From contig JADILM010000004.1 in NCBI GenBank assembly GCA_016617785.1, positions 1,984,001-2,048,000 on the forward strand: DNA of 64,000 nt. The letters run 5' to 3'. Position numbers and translations under genes: made by a program. Positions 32,178 through 43,150 of the stretch are shown here, one piece after another. Under the pieces are notes generated by a model. The model was given only the letters and a program-made list of their open reading frames with translations. It was not told the DNA's origin and searched no databases. The first letter of the stretch is position 1. Every line of letters begins with the position of its first letter. This DNA comes from Sporobolomyces roseus (taxonomy: Eukaryota > Basidiomycota > Microbotryomycetes > Sporidiobolales > Sporidiobolaceae).

Positions 32178-33626
32178 TTAACGAGCACCTTCTGCGCCAG
32201 CATCAAACAACCTCTCTCCCTCCTTTCCACCGTGTTGAGTAGGTCGACCAGTCGTAGGATCCAATGGTGCGGTACCTCCCAATTGACCTTCGGGAACAGT
32301 GTAGGCTGCGTCGGGGAGTCCGGATTCGTCGATTGACTCGGCGGATTCAATCGTTTCGTAGAGAGCTGAGGCCTGATCAGGTGAAAGAGAGGAGGTCAGC
32401 GAGGATGTGAGAGCAAAGAAGAGGTAGCGGTGAGACGTACGGCTTCAGGAGGAGGAACTTTGCCGCTGTTTCGACCGAAATCCAGAAAAATGAGTCAGTC
32501 GGAGAACTTGCGAAGAGCGAGGCGGTATTCGCGCGCTCGAGTAGGTGTCGAGGCGGCGACGAGCTTCGCATGAGGGAGGAAAGAAGAGAGAAACGAGAAA
32601 CATACGAGAGAAGATCGATAGCAGGAATAGGCTGTGAAGATTGTCAAACCCCAATCAGTACTAGCCGTGCAGATCAGGATTGAAGATATCACTCACTTGT
32701 CCGTAGAAAGCTTCATTCGCATCTTTCTGTAGCGATCAAAAAGATTCTCGAATCATCAGTTCCGCAACTTTTCGAGCCAATACAGATTTTTGCGACGCAC
32801 CCTCTCGATCAAAACGGTTCCCTCCAAACTGACACCAGCGAATAGTCCTCTCGATTTCGAGTAAGTGAAGACGGGCGCAGGGTTGAGAAGAGCAGTATTG
32901 ACAGCTCCTCCCACTCCGATTGGTCCAGCAGTAGCTCCGAGTTGACCTCCAATCGTAACGTTTCCACCCTTAGCGAATGCCGAGAGTGCTTCATCAGAGT
33001 TCAACACTATCACGAACTGTATTCTCGTTCGGATTCTTCAGCTGAGTAGAATCTGAGCTGAGCAGGAGACGAAAGCGTACCTCTGAGATGTCGGCACCCG
33101 CTTGGAACCCGAACCCTACACCACCGGTAGCGATACAAGAAGGAGCTGACCAAGTCCCATCCTGTAACCTCGCAATCACTACTCCAGATCCAGCTTTCCC
33201 AGACCAAACGAATCCAGCTTTCAAAACTGTAAAGATTGCGAACCTGTACAGACTCTCCTTTCGAATCAGTACGGATCGATCTGTGCTGCATCGAGAGTGT
33301 GACGGCGTACCCTTTGGCTTTGTTTAAGACTGCTTTGGGGATCGCATTGAGAGCGGATTCAGGATGATTTGGGTCAGCCAAGAATGATTGCAACGTCTTT
33401 GCCGCTTTCTGACACTGTAAGCTTGCGGAGTATCCACTAGTCAGCTCGTGAATCGAGGTGTGAGTGGAGAGAGAGAGAGAGGGGGACTCGCCTCGTTCTC
33501 CAACTTGAATGATACCAACGCTTTAGCACCACCCGTCTGGACTTCTGTACCTACTTGTTTGGCAAACGCAGTGGCTTGCGTTCCCACGGACTTGGCGGTA
33601 ACTTTGAACTTATCCATAAATGACAT
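32178..33626 (-). CDS. SYLF-domain protein (Ysc84-like lipid and actin binding)
   Basis: Starts MSFMDKFKVTAKSVGTQATA, an amphipathic N-terminus. Next come QKAAKTLQSFLADPNHPESA and IPKAVLNKAKG, the opening of the SYLF domain. The core exons read FVWSGKAGSGVVIARLQDGT, IATGGVGFGFQAGADISE, VIVLNSDEALSAFAKGGNVT and SKSRGLFAGVSLEGTVL. Short exons then give KDANEAFYGQ and a C-terminal Glu/Pro/Gly-rich tail ending EGAR. Known role: the SYLF domain of Ysc84/SH3YL1 binds phosphoinositides and actin at endocytic sites. No SH3 domain is present here, unlike Ysc84, but SYLF-only proteins are common in fungi. About eight introns. It is single-copy, in the core between the arms. Confidence 0.88.
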
Positions 33627-34086
33627 GATTGTTTGATCAACGGCGATGACGAGTGTTGGAGCTGGGGTGTTTGAGGGACTTGTTGGTGTTCTTTGAGGGT
33701 ATGTAGAGTTATCGGAGTGGGTTGAGGAGCGTTTGGTGATGAAGCGGGTGAAAGTGAGGAAGACAAGAGTTCGTTCGCAGTTTCCGATTGAAGAGGGGTG
33801 TGAAGTCCAAATCGGCGAAATGGCTGCTCTCGCTCTCGGATCTCACGACAGCAGTGAGTAGAGGAGAGGTGAAAATTGAAAGGCGAAAAATCAACGGGAG
33901 TTGCGAGAAACAGACGAAGAGAAATGGGTTGCGAAAGGCTTCTCTTCTCTCTCGCGAGCATCAGGCTGAATGGTAGCAAAGCGTTATCTACTGATCAATT
34001 GTGACTACACTCCAGGCACTCATGCGTGTACATGCAGGCGATTCCTCATCCGATCCCTTTTATGTTTTCCATCCCTCGTTCTCGAT
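33627..34086. promoter_or_regulatory. SYLF gene promoter and P5' 3' flank
   Basis: This stretch of about 460 bases should hold the SYLF gene promoter and the end of P5'. The boundary of the right arm of the inverted duplication is near 34087. No repeated operator or gene is recognised. Confidence 0.4.
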
Positions 34087-35452
34087 TCAAGCACTGGCCT
34101 CAGCCTCCTCCTCCTCACCACGAGGCGCTTCGGTATCGTTCTCAGAGTCTGCACGAGATTCCTCACTATCGGATTCGGAATCGTCTGATTCATAAGACTC
34201 ATCGTCATCCTCCGAATCGTCTGACCCTGAGTAGACTACGCCCCATTCGACCTCGAATCCTCCTTCTTCCAAAACGTTCTTCAACCTGAAACCCTTCTCC
34301 TCTTTATCCGAGTACATCAAGTAGCCCAAATTGATCTTCTTCAGCTTCGGGAGCGATTGAAGAGCCAAGATGATCGCTTCTTGAGGAAATACGAGGTCGA
34401 AATGCTCTTCTGCGGTAAGTTCTGAGGGTAAAGAAGCGTCGGATGTCCAGACTGATCCGAAGAAATCGACTTCGACGAGTTGACGGCAGCAGGAGGCGAG
34501 AGTCATCAATAGTGCGAGGGAAGGGCCTTGAGTGTTAGGGAGATCGAGAGTTGTGAGGCTTGAGAGGTGAACAAAGGGATGAGAGGGGACGTGAGGGAAG
34601 CTGAAGCGGGTCCTCCTGTATTCTTGAGCGAACACGACACAGCGTTTTGTTTGCGCTCCGAGTGGAAGAGAAATGATGGTAGGAGGGAGACTTTCCACCA
34701 GTTTCTGCATCTCCATTGAGGTGAATTTGACTCTGTTCAGAACAAGCGATTTCAAAGTCGACATGTTGTCGGGAAGGAAGGATCCGACAGTTTCGAAGCT
34801 CAAGGTAGAATCGATAGTAAGGGATTTGAGCGGCAGAAGGACTGGAGCATGCAGGAGAGGCTTGTTGTTTGTTGACCCAGTCCGAAGTAAGAGGTCCTGA
34901 AGAGCACCGAAGGCGGGGAATGCGAGGATTTCGAGAGCGAACGAACGCCAGTCGAAGGATGGCGAGGTCGGGCATACGAGTGAGAGCTTGCGCACTCCGA
35001 TGAGTGGTTTGAGAGCGACAAGTAGCTGTGACTTGGTCGGTTTACCGTACGAGCAGTCCAGCCCGAGTGCGACGACGTGTGGACAGAGATCGAATAGGGG
35101 AAGGTATGAAGGTGAGGAGCCGAGTGAGAGGAGTATGCGGACGAGGGGGCGGAGGGATATAGCGGTCTGTAAGGTATTGATAATTCTCTTGACGTTTCGA
35201 GAGGAATCGTCCTCCGATCGGAAAGGTCGATAGTAGAGTCGAACGCGAGCGAGGGGAAGGAAAGTTTTCGAGACGAGGCAGAGAGAGGCGAAGGTCGAGC
35301 GCGATTCACCTAGACAGTGTAGTCGTCAGAATGCAAGCGGAAAGCTTAGGGAAGTGTAGACGAGTCAGCTTACGAGCCGGAGAAGCGGTTTTGTCATGGA
35401 CGCAATCGAAATTGATTTCGAGAACATCTTCAGGAAGAGTAGGAATCGTCAT
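34087..35452 (-). CDS. F-box/LRR-like protein P5', right copy
   Basis: Starts MTIPTLPEDVLEINFDCVHD; after an intron it continues STFASLCLVSKTFLPLARVR. It matches P5 along its length (RKLSLVCPTSPSFDWRSFAL, SLTTLDLPNTQGPSLALLMT, VEVDFFGSVWTSDASLPSEL). The C-terminus differs: P5' has a long acidic tail (GSDDSEDDDESYESDDSESD) ending EEEEAEASA. The segment 34915-35286 is nearly identical to P5, with about four differences in 372 bases. The frame is open and the protein looks functional. Acidic tails of this kind may mediate protein contacts; that is inference. Confidence 0.78.
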
Positions 35453-35914
35453 GTCTGTCTTCGGAGAGACCTCATGAGTCAGTATCGAACTCAATTGGAG
35501 CGTAATGAAGGTGTGGAGGAGAGCCGTTGGGGGACCGCTTGATAAGGAGAGGAGGAACTGCCTAAAATGCTTCCTGGAGAGTCTGAATAGCATATCGGTC
35601 TGCTCAGAGTTTGTGTTGCTATTTCCCAGACTCCTTTGAATGCCTCCCACGCCTTCCCCGGCCCTGTTGTAGCCTTTCTCCAAAGTTCATCTCCCGCTGA
35701 CTTTCCCGCTTCCGTACCGCTAAAGAGAGAGCTGAAGGAAGTTCAAGGACTCACCTGAGAGCTTCTTGTATAGACTATTCACTTCGAATCGATTCCAGAG
35801 CTAGTGAGAGTGAACAGTTCAAGTTGAAGAAATGAATTCGATTCTCTCCTTCTTGCTCTTCACCTCCCAACTCTCTAACTCGCTTCTGATTACTCTGATC
35901 CACTCTCAGGAGGA
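35453..35914. promoter_or_regulatory. HUS1/P5' divergent promoter, right arm
   Basis: Mirror of 27416-27873 with the same length and very similar sequence. The P5' leader exon ends at CTCTCAG followed by a normal GTGAGT donor. The conservation over about 165 bases exceeds that of many intron pairs in the arms, which suggests selected control sequence or recent conversion. Confidence 0.55.
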
Positions 35915-37566
35915 ATGCGGTTCCGAGCCGACATTTCAAACACTACTCAATTGACTCGGTTGATCACTTCTCTCGCTCCTTTATCGAAAGTTGCAACTCT
36001 CAAACTGAAAGCAGATGCGGTTCATTTGATCTGTCAGGGAGAGAGAGGTGGAGTACAAGTATGGAGGTAAGCTCAAGACGCTTTTATTCCGTCTGTCTGA
36101 GAAGGAATTGCCCATTTCTTTCGTTTCTTCTTTCCTCCATTCAGTCAGATCGCTGTGGTGAGCTACTCTAGCTATGTCTTGAACCAAGTGCTCACAGCGA
36201 CTGACGATTACTGCCTCGCTGCACAGAACTCTATCTTCAAGATTGAAACTTTCAGACTCGAATCCAATTCTTCCAACGAAATCTATCTCGAGGTAGCTAC
36301 CGATGCGCTCGCGAGAGCACTCAAGTCTGCTGCTGTGAGTCAACTTTTCCTCTATCTCGCACGCTTCCTGTACTGACAGCTCAAGGTACGCAGGGATCGA
36401 CGAAAGCAACGATCAAATTGGCAAAGAAAGGGGGAGAAGGACCTGGAGGAACTGGTAAAGGAGCTCACCCTGTCTTGTCGATCGTTATAGAGAGTGCTGT
36501 GAGTCTCCTTCATCATCCTCCTCTGACTCTACGCTCCGAGACTGACCCGCTGATCGGGTATCGCAGAGTCGAATGGGAAAACGACTCGAGATTACTCAAG
36601 ATGTCTTCGTCAAGGTCAAGAAGCTAGAAGACGTTGAACAACTAAAGGAACCTCTCTGTCCTGCCCCAGATGTGCGTCTTCATCTCGCTCCTCGGATTCC
36701 TCGATTACTTTCGCCATCCTCTTTCTTCCTCGCTTCCTCCCACTCATTCCAATCGTTTCTTTCGATCTCGCCATCTCTCCTTCGAGACTTACTCGCCGCT
36801 CATGATACTGACCATCTCTTTGCTCTCCCGTATCCTAGGCCGCACTTCTCCTTCCACCCCTTCAAATCCTTCGAACCGTAGCAGAACGAATGAAGACGAT
36901 TTCACCCGTCATCACTTTGTCAGCAAACAACGCTGGACTCTTTCAGTACGTCCAACTTTCTCACATTTTCTCACCGTGATTGTTCGGCATGGCTCCGGTT
37001 CCAGCGCGAGCAAGAACTTGAACGCTTGAGAGTGCGAATCGAACGAGCCACGAACGAAGAGACTGACGCATCCCTTGTAACGCTGATAGGATGCGCGCTG
37101 AAGCGGATGAAGCGAAAGTTGAGACGGAATGGCTGAATCTGAAGAGACCGAATCTCGGGGACGATGGAGGTGAGTTCGACTGTTCCTCTCTTCTCATCAT
37201 TCTTATTCCTCTCCTCTTCTTCCCCTCGATCTCATCTGTCCTCCCGTTTACCCTTACTGATACTCTCAATGTATAAAAGGTGATCCCATGAATGGTCAAG
37301 AGGATCCGAATCAGCGATTCTCAGTAACGGTCGAAACGAAGAACTTGCTCAAATTCCTCGCTTCCTACTCTATCGCTCAGACTACAATCTTCTGTGAGTC
37401 TTCCCTTGCTCTTTTGATAAGTATTGAGCTCATAGAAAATCCCTTAGGTCTTTGTCCCGGACACTGTGCGATTTTTTATGTTTACGTTGGAGATTCGAAA
37501 GATGATCTCCAAGGAGGTGTTTTGACATTCTTTGTGCCAGCTTTCAACGTCGATGGTGATGATTGA
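35915..37566 (+). CDS. HUS1: Checkpoint clamp subunit Hus1, right copy
   Basis: Starts MRFRADISNTTQLTRLITSL and continues as the left copy does: HLICQGERGGVQVW, KIETFRLESNSSNEIYLEVA, GSTKATIKLAKKGGEGPGGT, SRMGKRLEITQDVFVKVKKL, EAKVETEWLNLKRPNLGDDG and QRFSVTVETKNLLKFLASYS. It ends with CAIFYVYVGDSKDDLQGGVL and FVPAFNVDGDD. The introns have diverged from the left copy but the encoded protein hardly has. In one 35-codon exon I count 11 synonymous and no amino-acid changes. Both copies therefore appear to be under selection to keep their protein. Hus1 is normally a single-copy 9-1-1 clamp gene, so a linked pair is unusual. Confidence 0.9.
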
Positions 37567-37825
37567 ACGGCGAGATGCTCGGTGAACAGGAGGAGGGGAA
37601 GGTAAGAGATAGCTAGCTGGTCGATCGATCTGTTGTGTACTTTTTTCGCTTTTCTTTCTTCGATTGTTGTCAACAATATCTGTGCTACTCTCGCTGCGCT
37701 TTCTCTCAAGAGTTTGATACAAATGTGAGCAAGCTATGTTCCGCTCGGGTCTGATCCCATCTCAAGCATCGTGAAGCTACTTTCGGGGTTCCACCTTTCT
37801 CCCCTCATCGGCCTCCTAAACTTCC

Positions 37826-39148
37826 TCAAGCGTGATCTTTACCACATCTCGTGCACCATGAATTCTTTCTGCAATACTCCCAGCCAAGTTCGATACCCCT
37901 GCGCTCCAACTCGCTCCTCACCGATTGATAAGCTTGACGATCGCTAGTGGGAAGCACCCCAAGATCCACCTTACTCAACTTCTTGAAACGTCCCAGTGCT
38001 GTGATCAATTCGTCTTCAAAACATGCAGTGCCGTGGACATTGAGCGAGGCGGGCTGATCCGACATAGGAGTGCCCGGTAAAATCCAGCGCGAGCCATGAA
38101 AGTCGATCACTTCAAGACGAGGGGAGGAAGTGGCGAGATGCACGAGAGCCTGAATCCAGTTGAAATGCTTGGACTGCGCGGTGATCGAGGTTAGGTTTGC
38201 GAGAGGCGGGAGATCAGCCGGATGAGGACCTCTAGAAATGAATCTGGAATACGATGCTAGGGTTGGTCGACATTCAGGCCGGGCGTAGTTTCTAGTGAGG
38301 TCGAGATAGCGAAGGGAGGGAGCTAGGGAGATGAGGAGGGCGCGAAAATCGGTAAAGGCGGCGGCAAGATGTAGGCTTTCGAATCGGGAGAGGTCAACGA
38401 GATTGAAGCCATTCAGGTGAACGTCGGAGAATCCCGAATGGAGTTGAAGGTGCTTGATCGCATTCGTAATGCGAGTTGTACTAGTGAATTTGATGTTTTC
38501 GAGTCGGACTCTTTCGACGTTGCGGAATGGTCGACGGTCGAGCGTCCTTTTGACGCTATCGCTCGTCAAGCGCGTGAAAGGCGGAAGTGATCCCTCGTAA
38601 AGATTCGTGAAGGTGACATTCTGTGGAGTCGAGCCTGAGACCGAAAGAGCGGTGTCGATTCTGTCGAGTTCTTCCCGGCTTTCGAAGTAGATGTCGACCT
38701 CATGGAGCTGAGGACACGCTTGCAACATAGTGAGGTACCAGGTAGTCGATTCGGTGCATCCAGTAATTCGGGGTGTAGTTGGGGGAGGGGGGAAATTCGC
38801 GAGCCTGCGACGTGAAGGCGCGATTCCCTTTAGCGTTACGACAAGGCGTCCGAGGCTGCTCGACATGAGAGTATTGGCCAAATCACTAGCTCTGAACCAG
38901 GGAAACGAGGGATTTTCGACGAGCGGACGGGAGTAAAGACGAATGCGAGCTGGAGAAACGAATTGTTTCGAGGTGCGAGCGAGGGAAGCGAGACTTTGTT
39001 GCGAGGAGGCTGCCGTAGCAAGTTTCTCATCAGTGACAGCGACAATAGGAGGAGAGTAAGTGAACTCACAAGTAGGAAGAGAACACTCCGTTTGAATGAG
39101 ATCGAAAATCAAGTCGAGAATTTCGAGAGGAAGAGTAGGAGCTGACAT
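37826..39148 (-). CDS. F-box/LRR-like protein P6'
   Basis: Exon 1 encodes MSAPTLPLEILDLIFDLIQT. The intron runs from GTGAGT to ACGGCAG. The frame continues SQQSLASLARTSKQFVSPAR and RIRLYSRPLV, an F-box. Repeats include ACPQLHEVDIYFESREELDR, SLRYLDLTRNYARPECRPTL and RLEVIDFHGSRWILPG. The end SWCTRCGKDHA has a C-x2-C-x3-H pattern that the left remnant shares as CPVCQTMH, perhaps a small metal-binding knuckle. This is the only complete P6 in the window, since its left partner is reduced to about 60 codons. Function beyond F-box membership is unknown. Confidence 0.78.
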   Translation of the reverse strand: MSAPTLPLEILDLIFDLIQTECSLPTCEFTYSPPIVAVTDEKLATAASSQQSLASLARTSKQFVSPARIRLYSRPLVENPSFPWFRASDLANTLMSSSLGRLVVTLKGIAPSRRRLANFPPPPTTPRITGCTESTTWYLTMLQACPQLHEVDIYFESREELDRIDTALSVSGSTPQNVTFTNLYEGSLPPFTRLTSDSVKRTLDRRPFRNVERVRLENIKFTSTTRITNAIKHLQLHSGFSDVHLNGFNLVDLSRFESLHLAAAFTDFRALLISLAPSLRYLDLTRNYARPECRPTLASYSRFISRGPHPADLPPLANLTSITAQSKHFNWIQALVHLATSSPRLEVIDFHGSRWILPGTPMSDQPASLNVHGTACFEDELITALGRFKKLSKVDLGVLPTSDRQAYQSVRSELERRGIELGWEYCRKNSWCTRCGKDHA

Positions 39149-39900
39149 GTCTGTGGCATGAAGAAGAGGGTAAAGTTCAGCTTACTAGCTACTGTCGAGC
39201 TCAACTGAGTCGGGAGAGAGAGTTCTTCTTCGTTTGAGAGAGGAGGAAGCAGCGATCACTATCCCGCTCATCCGACGCTGCGAGACCTCCTGTAGCCTCC
39301 TTGGAAGTATACTAGACTATCTGGATATACTCCACGCTCCAGCTAGACCTCCTCGCTGCCCTTTGCTCCGATATTCTTCGCTCATCTCTGGTTTCTGATT
39401 TCTCCCTGACTATACCTTTTGGATCGATGAGAGCTGTAGTAGACTCACCTTTAAAAGTAGATCGACTGCTTGCGTGATTCGAATCGACCAAAGCGAGAGA
39501 CAAAGTGAAGAGAGGAAATGCAAGTTGTTCCTTCGCTCAAATCCATTGCAAAGTTTCCCTTCGCCGAGCAAGTTCGGTTCAGCGACAGACCGACCTCTGT
39601 GATATGCTAGACGCTTTCCATCTTAGCGAAATGATTGCTGAACCTTGACTTCTAATGCTTGTTGCGAAATGCTTCTCTGGAATTCGCTATACTTTCGCTT
39701 GTCAATTGAACAAGAAGCAAGATTCGTAAAGCCATTGCACAGCTACAACTACCCTCGACAGTTCTCAAGCTTTTCTCGCGCGTTCCTTCCCAATTCAAGC
39801 GTTGTTTTTTTTCCTCCTTCTTCTCTCCCCTCAACTCCCCATTCCAGTTCAATCAATCACTATATTCGTAATCATGGTAGCTGCCACATCCACACATGGT
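39149..39900 (-). other. P6' leader and P4'-P6' spacer, right arm
   Basis: This holds the P6' promoter and a minus-strand leader whose exon/intron junction reads AAAGGTGAGTCTACTACAGC near 39450, matching the left arm near 25050. At its right end, 39853-39900 holds the untranslated remnant of the P4 C-terminal tail. No other gene is seen. Confidence 0.5.
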
Positions 39901-41215
39901 TCATGCACCGCGACACTTCGTCCAAGTAAGCTTGACCTTTCTTTCTCTCATCGATTTCTCCAACTTGCTGAATTTCGAAGGATCCGAGGTCGGTAGGTAG
40001 CCGAGATTGAGCTCTCGAAGTTTCGAGAGCTTCTTGAATTCGAGGATGATGCGGTCCTCAGGGAAGATCGCTTCGTAGTAGAGATCGGTTGCGGAGTAAG
40101 CGAGGGTAGAATCGTTGGAGATCCAAAAAGATTCCTTAAAATCGATGAGGGAAAGAAGCGGGCAAGATGCAGAGAGCTGTTGGAGGAGTGAAAGAGATGG
40201 ACCGATGAAGCCGCAGAGTCGGAGGGAGCGGAGGTTTGGGAAGCGGAGGAAATGTTCGGGAGGAATGATGGGAGTCGACGGGGAAGAGTGAAGATACTGA
40301 GATAGTTCTGGTGCGAGGGCGAAGCGGGTAAGGGTGATAAAAGAGATCTCTTGTATGCTGGCAGTGAGTCGAGCGAAGATGGGCGAAAGGTTGGGAGGAA
40401 AAAGGTGATTCGATTTGGTTCGGAGGGAGAGGTGACGAAGCATTGGAAGATCTTCGGGGATGAGTTGCAGCAAGTTCGTTTGTCTCGCAGTTTCGTGGAT
40501 GAGGAGTGATGAGAGCCTCGGCGCGACGAGAGTGCGGGCGGTTTGAAGTGGTGAATCGTAAATATCGACGAGAGTAAGTCGGCTGACCCGACGAAGGACT
40601 GGGCTACGGAGGGCGGACTCCACGTACTTGAGCGGTGTAAGAAGGATCGGATGAGAATGCGAATATGGTACCGTTTTGAACCTGATGGAACGGAGGGTCG
40701 CGGCAGAAGGTCCAATCGCCTCAAGGGCGAGGTTCAATTCGTATTCAGAGGAGAAGAACAGATCGGTTCGAACGAGACGTGGACAGAGGCTGAGCATCTC
40801 AAGGAACCACGAGTAGGCGGAGCTACAACCTTGAGCTTGGTAAGGGAGTCGAGAAAGAGGTTCGCTTTGTCGAAGAACGTTGATCCAGGTTGCGAGACCG
40901 ACGAGAGTGTGGACCATTTCGCCAAGTCTACTTCCAGCGAGTGTTTCGGCAAGCTTGACTGCCTTGGCCCAGGATACTATTGACTTGGAGACGACGAGCG
41001 GATGGGTGTAAAGGTGTTCTCGAGCGAGTGGGAGGAAGCTTCTCGAGGTGAGAGCCAGTGAAGCGAGAGTTCCCTGTGATTCGTCTGCATCGCTGCATTC
41101 GGATCAGCGTGAAACTTGGCCAGCGAGCGAGCGAGAGAGACTCACGAGTCGGAGTCGAATCTTTGGCTTGAACGAAGGAGAATATGAGAACGAGTAATTC
41201 TGTCGGAAGCATCAT
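39901..41215 (-). CDS. F-box/LRR-like protein P4', lacking the C-terminal tail
   Basis: Starts MMLPTELLVLIFSFVQAKDS. The intron ends at GATGCAG and the frame continues ESQGTLASLALTSRSFLPLA. It matches P4 throughout (SLCPRLVRTDLFFSSEYELN, NLRSLRLCGFIGPSLSLLQQ, SLIDFKESFWISND). It ends at TKCRGA because a TGA at 39901-39903 stands where P4 has AGA (Arg). After that stop the frame would still encode 15 residues with TMCGCGSYHDYE before the ancestral stop at 39853-39855. The tail is thus lost by one nonsense change, while the F-box and repeats are intact. Whether this matters to function is unknown. Confidence 0.75.
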
Positions 41216-42005
41216 TTTGATCTTCTTTGAGTCTGTGAGGTCAAGGTAGGTCAGCATTCGCGTAATAGAAGCAGTTTGCTCGGTATAGCAGGTGCCCTCG
41301 AATGCAGACGAAATTCGAGTGGAATCAACCAAAGAGATCACTCGTTTCCTCCCCGCTGTCGACCTCTATAGCCCTTCGATAGTCTCCAGTACCTGGCTAT
41401 AAGCTATCCATAACACCCCCGCCATTCGTAGAGTCTCTCTCGCGCTTCCCTAACCCATCTCATCACCTCATCTCCAGACCAGCTTTCTTCCCTTGCTAGC
41501 CCTCGGAGACCGCTGAGACCAGTATCGGGCTCACCTTGAGAGTTCTTTCGAGTGATTAAGGTATTCGAGTCGATCAAAGCGAGAGGTTGAAGTGAAAAGC
41601 ACCTACTCTCAGATTTCGAGTCTTTCGAAAGTTCATGATTTCTGCGCAAGTTTCACAAGCTCACAGATTTGATCAGATTCCTGTATAGAGCCGTATACTA
41701 TTCACTTCCCTTGAGCTCCCTACCGCCTCTCGAAGCCGACTGCGATTCGGTCCTTCGTCTGCTCGTCTTCGGGTCTTCGCAACTTTCGCTTAATTTTTTG
41801 TCGAGTCTGGATCTTTCGTAAGTCTGATATCCGAAATCTTGTAGCTGACCATGTCCGAAGTTTTGATCAAAGCAATATCCGAAGCTTTATCATCCTCGTC
41901 GACGAAGCTAATCAGTCAAACTCGTTCTCTTTTCTTCCTCACTTCTCTCTCTTCCATCGCTTACACTCTCACACTTTAACTTCCACAATCTGCATCCATT
42001 CGACA
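41216..42005. other. Divergent P4'/SDR control region, right arm
   Basis: Mirror of 22490-23281. It holds the P4' leader exon and leader intron on the minus strand (CTCAAG before GTGAGCCCG near 41540) and the right SDR promoter. Conserved words shared with the left arm include GACTATCGAAGGGCTATAGA and GTGATCTCTTTGGTTGATTC. No coding gene is seen. Confidence 0.5.
41827..41883 (+). promoter_or_regulatory. Three ATRTCCGAA elements 24 bases apart, right SDR promoter
   Basis: ATATCCGAA lies at 41827-41835, ATGTCCGAA at 41851-41859 and ATATCCGAA at 41875-41883, about 120-180 bases upstream of the right SDR start. Order and 24-base spacing are the same as on the left arm. Confidence 0.6.
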
Positions 42006-43150
42006 ATGTCTACCACGACCTACTTGATCACTGGTTCCTCTCGTTCCCTTGGATTAGGATACGCGAAAGAACTTCTCGCATCTTCACCTCAAACTCGAGT
42101 CGTCGCTGCTGTTCGAGACCCCTCAAAGGCGGATCAACTCGAGCCTCTCACGAAGGAGTTCGGCAAGGACCGTCTATACATCCTCAGATGCGATGTCAAC
42201 GAAGCTGCATCGACTCAAGTAAGTGTTTTCGCGCTCTTTTCTGAAAGGCGAGGCCATTTACTGATTCGTACCTCATCGACGTCCATAGACTGCTGCGAAG
42301 GAACTGAGGGAGAGCGGATTCTTGAGTGAAGGGAGAGGATTAGATGCGGTTCTAGCGAACGCAGGAGTGTTGGGAGGAGGTTGGAATCCTCCCTCTCAGT
42401 TGTAAGTCGCATCCTCTCGCTCGTATACTCTCCTGTACCATTGCTGATTTGTCTCGTCGACGACTCAGTACGAAAGAGGATCTCACGTACAACTTGAAGA
42501 CCAATCTCTTTGGAGTGATCAACACTGTCAACGCTTTCCTTCCTCTTTTGAAGGAGAATAAAGAAGGAAAGAAACAGATCTTCGTTACTACTTCAATTTT
42601 GGGAAGTATCGGAGGTCCCGTCACTAGCCAATCTCCAGCTGCTAGTGCTTGTGAGTTGACTTTACTTTTTCCAATTTTGCGAACGAAGGAAAGCTCGAAC
42701 TGAACCCGTTCTCTCGCCCTTGTGTAGACGCAATTTCGAAGGCTGCCGTCAATATGTACACTGTCAAACTCGCTCGAGAACTCGCTGAAGAAGGTTTCAC
42801 CGTCGTTCGTGAGTTTGAGCTTTTCTCGTTTTCGTCTCGACTTTCTGCGTCTCGACTGCTCGTGAACATGTCATAGTCACGAGAGCTGACCCACAGCATT
42901 CGCATCCTCTGCAGCTTTCCACCCTGGATACGTCAAGACCGACTTGAACACTGATGGAGGAGGAGATATCGAGTCTGCCGAAGCTTGTGCTCTCGCGTAG
43001 GTTCACCTCTTGCTCCTCTCATGGCTCCAATGATGTGAGTGACTGATGATATACTTTTAATTGCACAGAACGAAGAACGTCTTCCTCGCGGCGAAGAAAG
43101 AAGACAACGGTCGATTTATGGTTCTCGACGGATCAGAATTGCCTTGGTAA
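42006..43150 (+). CDS. Short-chain dehydrogenase/reductase, right copy
   Basis: Starts MSTTTYLITGSSRSLGLGYA with the TGxxxGxG cofactor motif. It continues RVVAAVRDPSKADQLEPLTK and LYILRCDVNEAASTQ, then DAVLANAGVLGGGW (NAG motif), FVTTSILGSIGGPVTS, and the catalytic YAISKAAVNMYTVKLARELA. C-terminal exons read FASSAAFHPGYVKTDLNTDG and EDNGRFMVLDGSELPW. All introns have standard ends. It is a classical SDR oxidoreductase, probably cytosolic, with unknown substrate. It differs from the left copy mainly by a longer exon before FHPGYVKT and by scattered changes near the C-terminus. Confidence 0.88.
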
